From Chitinophagaceae bacterium (GTDB lineage Bacteria; Bacteroidota; Bacteroidia; Chitinophagales; Chitinophagaceae), in the NCBI GenBank assembly GCA_947463755.1, contig CANHUK010000136.1, forward strand, positions 1 through 5,657: DNA of 5,657 bases, in the 5' to 3' direction. Position numbers and translations under genes: made by a program. How positions within the stretch are numbered: position 1 is the first letter of the stretch; each line of letters starts with the position of its first letter. Below are positions 1 to 5,524 of this stretch, one piece after another. The notes under the pieces were generated by a model, which was not told where the DNA came from, did no database searches, and saw nothing but the letters and a program-made list of their open reading frames with translations.

Positions 1-116
1 AATCCACCGGGTGGCCCGTTGTTGATACTCTGTTTGATGATCGCAAAGATGACAGGCCCCACGGACAACATGAGGATCAAACCCAATCCCAACCCCTTGA
101 TGATGGCTTCCGTCAT
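1..116 (-). CDS. LysE-family transporter, N-terminal part (cut by window edge)
   Basis: Only the first 38 codons are present; the gene runs off the left edge. The ATG is at 116-114 on the minus strand and no in-frame stop follows. The translation begins MTEAIIKGLGLGLILMLSVG, then continues PVIFAIIKQS and INNGPPGG. This is a hydrophobic first membrane segment with the Gly-Pro near residues 20-21 and the later glycines seen at the N-terminus of LysE/RhtB-type exporters. Members of this family are inner-membrane proteins that export amino acids or related small molecules; the substrate cannot be read from this fragment. It starts 36 bases after the stop of the GH3-family gene on the same strand, so the two are probably co-transcribed. 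No clear Shine-Dalgarno is visible, as usual in Bacteroidota. The family call is fairly secure; a related LysE-superfamily branch cannot be excluded from so few residues. Confidence 0.78.
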   Translation of the reverse strand, partial: MTEAIIKGLGLGLILMLSVGPVIFAIIKQSINNGPPGG

Positions 117-152
117 GGATCGTTTTCAAATCTTCGAAATAACGGGCATGCA

Positions 153-1679
153 TCAGATCGTTCCGGTGGATACGAACCGCTGCCACTCGTCCAGTATCTT
201 ACCCTTCAAGACCCTCGGAAACTTGTGCTGTCCGCCGATCTTACCTTTCAAACGCATGAACTCCATGAACGACTGAACCGGCAGCACATCCAGTTTGACC
301 GCTTTGAGCGCACTTTTACGCTCTACCGCGTAATCATCGTTCAGTTCCATGAGCTTCCCGTCGATGATGTCGCGCAAGCGGTCCTTATCAACAGGTTCAT
401 CACAGCCGACATACCAATGATGGGCAAAGAGCGTATCATGATGAACCCCAAGTACCGTGAATTCAGGTAATACCACATTCATCTGCTCACCGGCATACTG
501 AATGGCGTGATTCATATTGTCAACGCTAAGGTGTTCTCCGACCAGACTGAGAAAATGCTTGGTCCTGCCGGTGATGATGATCTCGCAACGCTCCTTGTCG
601 GTGAAACGGACCGTGTCCCCGATCAGATATCTCCAGGCGCCCGCTGCGGTGGATAGCAGGATCGCATAGTCGCGGCCTTCCTCCACCTCGTGGATCATCA
701 GGGGACGCGAGTGCGGACGCATTTGGCCTTCGGAATCGAAATGATCGTCATCGAAAGGAACGAACTCAAGGAAAATATGCTCGTTCGTAACCAGTCGCAT
801 GCCACTGCAATGCTCACGGTCCTGAAAAGCGATGAAACCCTCAGAAGCAAGATAGGTCTCGATATAGGTCAGCGGCCTCGCCAACAGTCTTTCGAACCCC
901 TTCTTATATGGCTCGAAGGCCACGCCACCATGCACAAAGACATTCAAGCGCGGCCAGATCTCATGTATATTCTTCAGACCATAACGCTCGATGATCATCT
1001 CAAGGCACATCTGGATCCAGGCCGGCACACCAACGACGAATCCAATATCCCAATTGGGAGCCTCCCGCACAATATCCTCCAGTTTCTCATTCCAATCCCG
1101 CTTCTGCGCAATGTGTTTGCCCGGCTTATAAAAGGGAGAAAACCAGAAGGGCACCTTTTTGGCCGTGATGCCGCTCAGATCTCCGGCATAATATCCCGGC
1201 CCGCGCTGCAGGTCGGTACTGCCGCCCAACATTAGAAACCCTCGACCCACCTGCTTCCAGCTGATCGACTCATAGGTTCGGAGTGAAAGCAACTGCTTAA
1301 GCATTACAACGCGGTTGCCGAACATCAGCTCATTGGTGATGGGGATATACTTGCTCGCGGACTCCGATGTGCCGGAACTGAGTGCGAAATATTTGATCTT
1401 TCCGGGCCAGCAGATGTCATGTTCCCCCTTCAGCGTCCTATGCCACCACTCAGCATGAATACCACTATAGTCAGATACTGGTACCAGATCCTGGAATTTT
1501 CTGCCCGGATGTTTACTTGCAAGGATCTCGTCGAATCTGTATTGACGGCCGAATTCGGTCAAACGGGCCTTCCTGAGCAATTTCCTGAGCACACGGATCT
1601 GCTGTCGCTTGGGTGAATTCGTAGGTAACTTCAGGGCCTTCGCGATCGTCTGTGGAAGATGTATCTCGAATATGGACAT
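153..1679 (-). CDS. GH3-family acyl-acid-amido synthetase-like protein
   Basis: This 508-residue protein matches the bacterial branch of the GH3 (auxin-responsive promoter) family, which belongs to the ANL adenylate-forming enzymes. Plant members activate a carboxylic acid with ATP and join it to an amino acid; the substrates of the bacterial members are mostly unknown. Visible motifs, numbered from the ATG at 1679: the phosphate-binding loop SSGTSESASKY at 101-111, TYLASEGFIAFQ at 275-286 (nucleotide-binding region), YLIGDTVRFT at 351-360, GEHLS at 381-385 (hinge to the C-terminal domain), and a basic glycine-rich stretch, RLKGKIGGQHKFPR, near 476-489. The length is normal and the frame is intact. 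An upstream in-frame TTG at 1688 would add three residues; I prefer the ATG. Ninety-six bases separate it from the upstream glycosyltransferase with no T-tailed terminator between them, and a LysE-type exporter follows closely. The family is certain; the actual substrate is unknown. Confidence 0.9.
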   Translation of the reverse strand: MSIFEIHLPQTIAKALKLPTNSPKRQQIRVLRKLLRKARLTEFGRQYRFDEILASKHPGRKFQDLVPVSDYSGIHAEWWHRTLKGEHDICWPGKIKYFALSSGTSESASKYIPITNELMFGNRVVMLKQLLSLRTYESISWKQVGRGFLMLGGSTDLQRGPGYYAGDLSGITAKKVPFWFSPFYKPGKHIAQKRDWNEKLEDIVREAPNWDIGFVVGVPAWIQMCLEMIIERYGLKNIHEIWPRLNVFVHGGVAFEPYKKGFERLLARPLTYIETYLASEGFIAFQDREHCSGMRLVTNEHIFLEFVPFDDDHFDSEGQMRPHSRPLMIHEVEEGRDYAILLSTAAGAWRYLIGDTVRFTDKERCEIIITGRTKHFLSLVGEHLSVDNMNHAIQYAGEQMNVVLPEFTVLGVHHDTLFAHHWYVGCDEPVDKDRLRDIIDGKLMELNDDYAVERKSALKAVKLDVLPVQSFMEFMRLKGKIGGQHKFPRVLKGKILDEWQRFVSTGTI

Positions 1680-1775
1680 TGTCCGCAAGTTATATCATTG
1701 CCCACAATAATCAACCGAAGTGGCCGGTGGCAACACCTTATTAACAAAGGTTGAAGGCTTTTGGATGAGTAAGAT

Positions 1776-3026
1776 TCAAGATTCTTCAACCGGGCTGGCA
1801 TGCCCGGATGAAATGATGCTGTCAGACCCAACGGCACTGATGGAAAATTTGCAGGGAATGTCAATACCATCCAGTATGCCAATGAACTCGGTATATGTGC
1901 AGGCCGGCGGACTAACAATGAGCTCCCGCGCATGCATCCGCCGGAGGATATTACGGATGCCATCCACCTTGGAAGTACGGGCGTGCTTTCTGTCCTCCAG
2001 CGCGATCCTGCCCGGGATCCAACTGCCCGCATCGGACCTGATCCCGTTTACGATGCGCTGATACTGATGTGTGTCTGCAGCGATCAGGATCTGCCCCCTC
2101 CCGTCGGTGGCGGCATCAAGCACAGAGGTGGTAAGACTGGCGATAGACCTGAAAAAACGCATTAAATGTCGACGAAATGGGATCAGAAGCACCGTGGCCA
2201 GCGCCCTCAGCCAGATGGCGACATGAATGCAGGCCGTAAGAAATCCCGCACGCCATCCACCATAATGTTTTCTGGCGAATATGGCCATGGCACCATAGAA
2301 CATGCGGACATACCTCAGGGTGTGCTTGCTCGTACTCTCCCCCTTGAAATGAATGATGGGTGGATTGGACAGATAATGGTTCTCAAAACCGGCCTGACGG
2401 ATCCGATAACACAGATCGATATCCTCGCCGTACATGAAAAACCGCTCATCGAATCCGCCGGTCTTCTCCAGCACCGATTTTCTGACCATCATGAATGCAC
2501 CGGCCAGCACCTCGGTCTGATGATTCTTCAAAGGATCCAGATGACCCTGATGATATCTGGCAAAAATGGGAGACCTGGGGAAAAGTCGTGCCAGGCCGGT
2601 CAGTTTGTAAAATGCTGTCATCGGTGTCACAAACGACCGCTTGCTCTCCCGAAGAAACCTGCCGGAACCATCCAGCATCCGGATACCGATCGCACCCGCT
2701 TTCACATTCTTTCTGAAATGATCGATGCAGGATGATAAACTCTCCTCGGACAGGAGAGTGTCCGGGTTCAGGAAAAGAATGAACTGACCCCTGGCCTCTG
2801 CCAATCCCTGATTGTTAGCTACGGCAAATCCCCGGTTTTCACGGTTCCAGATGAACCTGACCCACTGAAATCGGGATTCCAGATATTCCCTGCTGCCGTC
2901 CGTGGAAGCATTGTCCACCACGATCACCTCGTGCACAATGCCGATGGCTGAAGGCACTATGGAGCGCAAACACTGCTCCAGAAAGTACCTGACATTATAA
3001 TTGACTATGACGATTGAAAGGGTCAT
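1776..3026 (-). CDS. Family 2 glycosyltransferase with C-terminal Rossmann-like extension
   Basis: A 416-residue protein. The N-terminal half is a GT-A fold, rhamnosyltransferase-like GT2 domain: SIVIVNYNVR at 4-13, VVDNASTDGS at 36-45 (nucleotide binding), the metal-binding DxD equivalent NPD at 87-89, and FMYGEDIDLCYRI at 197-209 with the likely catalytic acidic pair at 201-202. A hydrophobic segment at about 261-283 suggests attachment to the inner membrane. From about residue 311 to the end comes a second domain that resembles the nucleotide-sugar-binding-like domain of polyprenyl glycosylphosphotransferases, including a GSDSIISSG stretch near 400-408; it lacks a clear glycine-rich nucleotide loop. 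The likely role is sugar transfer for surface polysaccharide or lipid-linked glycan, with unknown donor and acceptor. The frame stays open upstream to a GTG at 3059, but homology begins at the ATG at 3026. It lies downstream of a strong terminator, so it probably has its own promoter in 3027-3090. Confidence 0.88.
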   Translation of the reverse strand: MTLSIVIVNYNVRYFLEQCLRSIVPSAIGIVHEVIVVDNASTDGSREYLESRFQWVRFIWNRENRGFAVANNQGLAEARGQFILFLNPDTLLSEESLSSCIDHFRKNVKAGAIGIRMLDGSGRFLRESKRSFVTPMTAFYKLTGLARLFPRSPIFARYHQGHLDPLKNHQTEVLAGAFMMVRKSVLEKTGGFDERFFMYGEDIDLCYRIRQAGFENHYLSNPPIIHFKGESTSKHTLRYVRMFYGAMAIFARKHYGGWRAGFLTACIHVAIWLRALATVLLIPFRRHLMRFFRSIASLTTSVLDAATDGRGQILIAADTHQYQRIVNGIRSDAGSWIPGRIALEDRKHARTSKVDGIRNILRRMHARELIVSPPACTYTEFIGILDGIDIPCKFSISAVGSDSIISSGHASPVEES

Positions 3027-3078
3027 GCGCTTGGCTATTGAAATTAGGCATTTTGCCACAGCATTTTCCGATCATTCA

Positions 3079-3088
3079 CCCGTACGGG
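3079..3088. repeat. Perfect 10-bp palindrome upstream of the glycosyltransferase gene
   Basis: CCCGTACGGG is a perfect palindrome. It lies two bases beyond the T tract of the DUF4920 terminator and 52 bases before the glycosyltransferase ATG. It could be a protein-binding site for the glycosyltransferase promoter or simply chance. No clear TAnnTTTG box accompanies it; the nearest candidate on the minus strand is TAATTTCA, which misses two bases of the consensus. Confidence 0.3.
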
Positions 3089-3090
3089 AT

Positions 3091-3119
3091 AAAAAAACGG
3101 CATCCGTGGGATGCCGTTT
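3091..3119 (-). terminator. Intrinsic terminator of the DUF4920 gene
   Basis: Read on the minus strand, the arms AAACGGCATCC and GGATGCCGTTT form a perfect 11-bp stem with a 3-base loop and run into seven consecutive T. It begins 24 bases after the DUF4920 stop codon. There is no T run on the other side, so it acts only in the minus direction. It separates the DUF4920 gene from the glycosyltransferase gene. Its sequence closely resembles the recA terminator at 4896-4923. Confidence 0.92.
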
Positions 3120-3143
3120 CCATATTGACTGCCAAATATGATG

Positions 3144-3611
3144 TCAAAGGACCAGCACGCCAGCCGCAACAAATTGGATCTCCCGCTTTGATTCCTTGAT
3201 CTTATCGATCTCCTCCTGCGACTTTCCGGCATCCTTGGCATAATGCTTCAGTTGTTTGACCGGAACCTCCTTTATGACAGCCTGACCCTCCAGCACCACG
3301 TCCTTTCCGACAATGTCCTTAGGCATGAAGAACTTATAGTCCTTGAACTTGACCATCAGGGGCTCACCATCAGATTTCTGCAACTTCATCCAGCAACCCT
3401 TCTCCTGGCAAACCTCAACGACCTTTCCGGTTACCTTCCCGGCATATTTATCCTTCTGAAGACGAGAAGGCAGGATGTCGGCAGAAAGCAGATCCCCCTC
3501 GACACTGGTACCGGCGCCATAGGTGACACCCTTCTGAGCGGAAACCGGATCCTGAGCACTGGCCAATCCCGAAATCATTACCGCTGCAAACACGATCAGA
3601 TATCTTTTCAT
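3144..3611 (-). CDS. Secreted DUF4920 domain-containing protein
   Basis: A 155-residue protein with a signal peptide: basic MKR, a hydrophobic core to about residue 17, and an Ala-Ser-Ala cleavage site near residue 19, so it is probably periplasmic. The mature part matches DUF4920: a YGAG turn at 31-34, the hallmark VCQEKGCWMKL at 67-77 with cysteines at 68 and 73, KFKDYKFFMP at 88-97, an HYAKDAGKS stretch at 123-131, and a C-terminal FVAAGVLVL strand. The function of this family is not established. The paired cysteines and the following Trp-Met suggest a disulfide or metal site, but that is inference. The gene stands alone between its promoter region, divergent from recA, and its own terminator. 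Family length is normal and the start is fixed by the signal peptide. Confidence 0.9.
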   Translation of the reverse strand: MKRYLIVFAAVMISGLASAQDPVSAQKGVTYGAGTSVEGDLLSADILPSRLQKDKYAGKVTGKVVEVCQEKGCWMKLQKSDGEPLMVKFKDYKFFMPKDIVGKDVVLEGQAVIKEVPVKQLKHYAKDAGKSQEEIDKIKESKREIQFVAAGVLVL

Positions 3612-3627
3612 GAATGTATGTTTTGAA

Positions 3628-3655
3628 CAAATGTCCTAAAAAAGACGCATTGCAA
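3628..3655 (-). promoter_or_regulatory. Candidate Bacteroidota-type promoter for the DUF4920 gene
   Basis: On the minus strand there is a TTG (3655-3653), a 17-base spacer, and GACATTTG (3635-3628), which matches the Bacteroidota -7 consensus TAnnTTTG at all fixed positions but the first. It would start transcription roughly 10 bases before the ATG at 3611, giving a very short leader. No other box on this side of the gene fits as well. The call rests on consensus matching only. Confidence 0.5.
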
Positions 3656-3707
3656 CCCCGGTAAACGCATTTTTGTTTGGATATAAGGGCTTTCACAGTT
3701 TTAGGAC
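3633..3707. repeat. Long-spaced 9-bp inverted repeat in the divergent region
   Basis: GTCCTAAAA (3633-3641) and its exact complement TTTTAGGAC (3699-3707) are separated by 57 bases. The left copy overlaps the DUF4920 promoter candidate. Each copy also touches a short AAAGACG / CGTCTTT inverted match (3641-3647 and 3707-3713). It could be a pair of operator half sites or chance in an AT-rich region. Confidence 0.4.
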
Positions 3708-3759
3708 GTCTTTCTCCCGGATACGCACGATGTTCTCAACACGCTGATCCGTGCAAAAT

Positions 3760-3808
3760 ACTAAAGAAATTAGTGGATAAAATGCTAAAAAAATTAGTGG
3801 TTAATTTC
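3760..3808 (+). repeat. 24-bp tandem repeat with dyads upstream of recA (candidate operator)
   Basis: Two adjacent 24-base units (3761-3784 and 3785-3808) agree at 19 of 24 positions; the first 16 bases differ at only one. Each unit contains the dyad CTAA-N5-TTAG (3761-3773 and 3785-3797), and the first is extended to ACTAA/TTAGT from 3760. Both units carry AAATTAGTGG. The second dyad reaches into the expected -33 region of the recA promoter candidate. The arrangement, two phased dyads just ahead of recA, is what a repressor or activator operator would look like. It does not match the LexA boxes of E. coli or Bacillus. Confidence 0.6.
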
Positions 3809-3825
3809 AAAAAATCCTACCTTCG
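3794..3825 (+). promoter_or_regulatory. Candidate recA promoter
   Basis: TACCTTCG at 3818-3825 matches the Bacteroidota -7 element TAnnTTTG with one mismatch. The -33 element is weak: TTA at 3794-3796 with 21-base spacing, or TGG at 3798-3800 with 17. It falls inside the right arm of the second dyad, so a bound regulator could block it. Transcription would start at about 3830-3835, only a few bases before the first ATG of recA. Confidence 0.5.
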
Positions 3826-3839
3826 TTTGACATTATTCA

Positions 3840-4862
3840 ATGACCACCAAACAAAACCCCATGTCAAACAGCGAAAAACTCAAGGCACTCAAACTCACAC
3901 TCGATAAGATAGATAAGGATTTTGGAAAAGGCAGTGTGATGATGATGAATGAGAAAGGCGAACAGCAGCAGGAGGTCATCTCGACCGGCTCCCTGGGTCT
4001 CGATGTGGCATTGGGGATCGGTGGTCTGCCCAAAGGACGCGTAGTGGAAATATATGGTCCAGAAAGTTCCGGTAAGACCACCCTGGCCATCCACGTCATA
4101 GCCGAAGCACAGAAGAAAGGTGGCATCTGTGCCATCATCGACGCAGAACACGCATTCGACAGTGCATATGCCAGAAAACTGGGTGTGGATGTCGACAATC
4201 TGCTGATCTCTCAGCCCGACTACGGCGAACAGGCCCTTGAAATCGCCGACCGCCTGATCCTCTCCGGCGCTGTCGATGTAGTGGTAGTGGATTCCGTTGC
4301 CGCACTTGTGCCCAAGGCAGAACTCGAAGGCGAAATGGGAGACAGTAAAATGGGCCTGCATGCACGACTGATGAGCCAGGCACTCCGCAAACTGACGGCC
4401 ACCATCAGCAAAACAAACACCATCTGCATCTTCATCAACCAGCTTAGGGAGAAGATCGGTGTCATGTTCGGCAACCCGGAAACAACCACCGGCGGTAACG
4501 CCCTTAAATTCTATGCATCCGTTCGACTCGACATCCGCCGTCAGGCACAGATCAAGGACGGAGATGAAGCCATCGGCAACCGCGTAAAAGTGAAAGTGGT
4601 GAAGAACAAGGTGGCACCCCCCTTCCGCTCCGCAGAATTCGACATCGTTTACGGCGAAGGAATCTCGAAAACCGGTGAGATCATCGATATGGGCGTTGAA
4701 CTCGGCATCGTCACCAAAAGCGGCAGCTGGTTCAGTTACAATAGTGACAAATTGGGACAGGGAAGGGATACCGTCAAACAACTCCTCATCGATAATCCGG
4801 AACTTGCCCTCGAACTCGAAGGAAAAATCCGCGAAAAGATCAAGGAAATGCAGAACGCATGA
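3840..4862 (+). CDS. recA: Recombinase RecA
   Basis: This 340-residue protein is a complete RecA. It forms ATP-dependent filaments on single-stranded DNA, drives homologous strand exchange, and acts as co-protease in damage responses. Visible elements: Walker A GPESSGKT at 73-80, the catalytic Glu of DAEHAFD at 103, Walker [11 protein letters not shown] with Asp 151, DNA-binding loop L1 around [10 protein letters not shown] (163-172), Gln 201 of [12 protein letters not shown] leading into loop L2, and [10 protein letters not shown] at 216-224. The long acidic tail of E. coli RecA is missing; the protein ends shortly after a basic helix, as in many relatives. The start is uncertain: ATG at 3840 gives the full 340 residues, whereas ATG at 3861 (residue 8, [16 protein letters not shown]) matches where most Bacteroidota RecA begin. 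No Shine-Dalgarno supports either. It is followed by a strong terminator and then mgsA and uvrB on the same strand. Confidence 0.98.
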   Translation: MTTKQNPMSNSEKLKALKLTLDKIDKDFGKGSVMMMNEKGEQQQEVISTGSLGLDVALGIGGLPKGRVVEIYGPESSGKTTLAIHVIAEAQKKGGICAIIDAEHAFDSAYARKLGVDVDNLLISQPDYGEQALEIADRLILSGAVDVVVVDSVAALVPKAELEGEMGDSKMGLHARLMSQALRKLTATISKTNTICIFINQLREKIGVMFGNPETTTGGNALKFYASVRLDIRRQAQIKDGDEAIGNRVKVKVVKNKVAPPFRSAEFDIVYGEGISKTGEIIDMGVELGIVTKSGSWFSYNSDKLGQGRDTVKQLLIDNPELALELEGKIREKIKEMQNA

Positions 4863-4895
4863 TCATTTGTACTTGTCAATGGGTTGGTGAGTACG

Positions 4896-4923
4896 ACCGC
4901 ATCCCTCAGGATGCGGTTTTTTT
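4896..4923 (+). terminator. Intrinsic terminator of recA
   Basis: ACCGCATCC and GGATGCGGT form a perfect 9-bp stem with a CTCA loop, followed by a run of seven T (4917-4923). It starts 34 bases after the recA stop codon and ends 32 bases before the mgsA start. It places mgsA in a separate, or read-through dependent, unit, and it argues against the longer in-frame start of mgsA at 4859, which would span it. Confidence 0.92.
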
Positions 4924-4954
4924 ATTAGCTTACCGCAAAGAACAGACGAATAAG

Positions 4955-5407
4955 ATGCAGCAGACCCGAAAAATGTCAGGCAGAAAAAGGATCGCACTCG
5001 TTGCCCATGACAACAAAAAGAAAGACCTGATCGATTGGGCAGAATATAACAAAACAGCATTACTCAGGCATGAACTCGTGGCCACAGGAACGACAGGGAA
5101 AATGCTGGAAGAAAAATTAGACAGACCCGTCAAACGACTGCTGAGTGGTCCACTCGGAGGAGATCAGCAGATCGGAGCCATGATCGCAGAGGATAAGATC
5201 GACATCCTCATCTTCTTCTGGGACCCAATGGAAGCACAACCCCATGATCCGGATATCAAAGCGCTGCTGCGCGTGGCCGTTACCTGGAATATTCCGTTCG
5301 CCTGCGACAGATCTACCGCAGATTTCATGCTGACCTCCAAACTGTTTCACGAAGCGTACGAGGCCATCATTCCCGATTATTCAGAATACGTCAGCCGGAA
5401 AGTGTGA
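4955..5407 (+). CDS. mgsA: Methylglyoxal synthase
   Basis: A 150-residue cytosolic enzyme that converts dihydroxyacetone phosphate to methylglyoxal and phosphate, the phosphate-scavenging bypass of lower glycolysis. It follows the E. coli MgsA sequence almost one-to-one: ALVAHD with His 18 and Asp 19, the phosphate-binding ATGTTGK at 43-49, SGPLGGDQQ with the catalytic Asp 70 (E. coli Asp 71), and FFWDPMEAQPHDPD with Asp 90, His 97 and Asp 100 (E. coli 91, 98, 101). All key residues are present. The frame is open back to an ATG at 4859 overlapping the recA stop, but those 32 residues are unrelated to the family and cover the recA terminator. I therefore use ATG 4955; ATG 4973 is also possible. 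No promoter is obvious in the 31 bases after the terminator, so expression may rely partly on recA read-through. uvrB follows after 117 bases. Confidence 0.96.
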   Translation: MQQTRKMSGRKRIALVAHDNKKKDLIDWAEYNKTALLRHELVATGTTGKMLEEKLDRPVKRLLSGPLGGDQQIGAMIAEDKIDILIFFWDPMEAQPHDPDIKALLRVAVTWNIPFACDRSTADFMLTSKLFHEAYEAIIPDYSEYVSRKV

Positions 5408-5502
5408 ACCATTCCATCTGAATGAAGGTTTTCCAAAACATGTCAGAGGACAGTAATTATCATCCGCAATAGATAACGAAATCTTCCGGATAGGAACACA
5501 AT

Positions 5503-5514
5503 TTGAAATTTCAA
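5503..5514. promoter_or_regulatory. Perfect 12-bp palindrome just upstream of uvrB
   Basis: TTGAAATTTCAA is a perfect palindrome ending 10 bases before the uvrB ATG. Its right part, AATTTCAA, recurs upstream of recA at 3803-3810. It could be an operator for a damage regulator. The same octamer also lies upstream of the glycosyltransferase on the minus strand (3046-3039), which weakens any claim of specificity. No clear TAnnTTTG promoter box is visible in 5408-5524. Confidence 0.4.
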
Positions 5515-5524
5515 CGTATTCATC

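Noticed and set aside
690..1235. 181-codon plus-strand open frame within the GH3-family gene
   Set aside because: It is antisense to conserved GH3 motifs with no recognisable product.
1680..1775. Possible terminator or promoter between the glycosyltransferase and GH3 genes
   Set aside because: Only short hairpins (ACCTT/AAGGT, ACCG/CGGT) without a T run are visible. The best -7-like box (TAACTTGC on the minus strand, 1693-1686) is a poor match and sits almost on the GH3 start codon.
2166..2735. 189-codon plus-strand open frame inside the glycosyltransferase gene
   Set aside because: It is antisense to conserved GT2 motifs and has no domain or signal; it is a shadow frame.
3864..4781. Long 305-codon open frame on the minus strand opposite recA
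   Set aside because: It lies entirely antisense to an unmistakable recA. The translation is a low-information shadow with no recognisable domain, and there is no start context.
4859..4954. N-terminal extension of mgsA starting at the ATG that overlaps the recA stop
   Set aside because: The 32 extra residues match nothing in methylglyoxal synthases and would be encoded across the recA terminator hairpin and T run. The family start fits ATG 4955.
5407..5432. Possible terminator after mgsA
   Set aside because: AACC-ATTC / GAAT-GGTT can pair only with a 3-base bulge and is followed by just four T; too weak to call.
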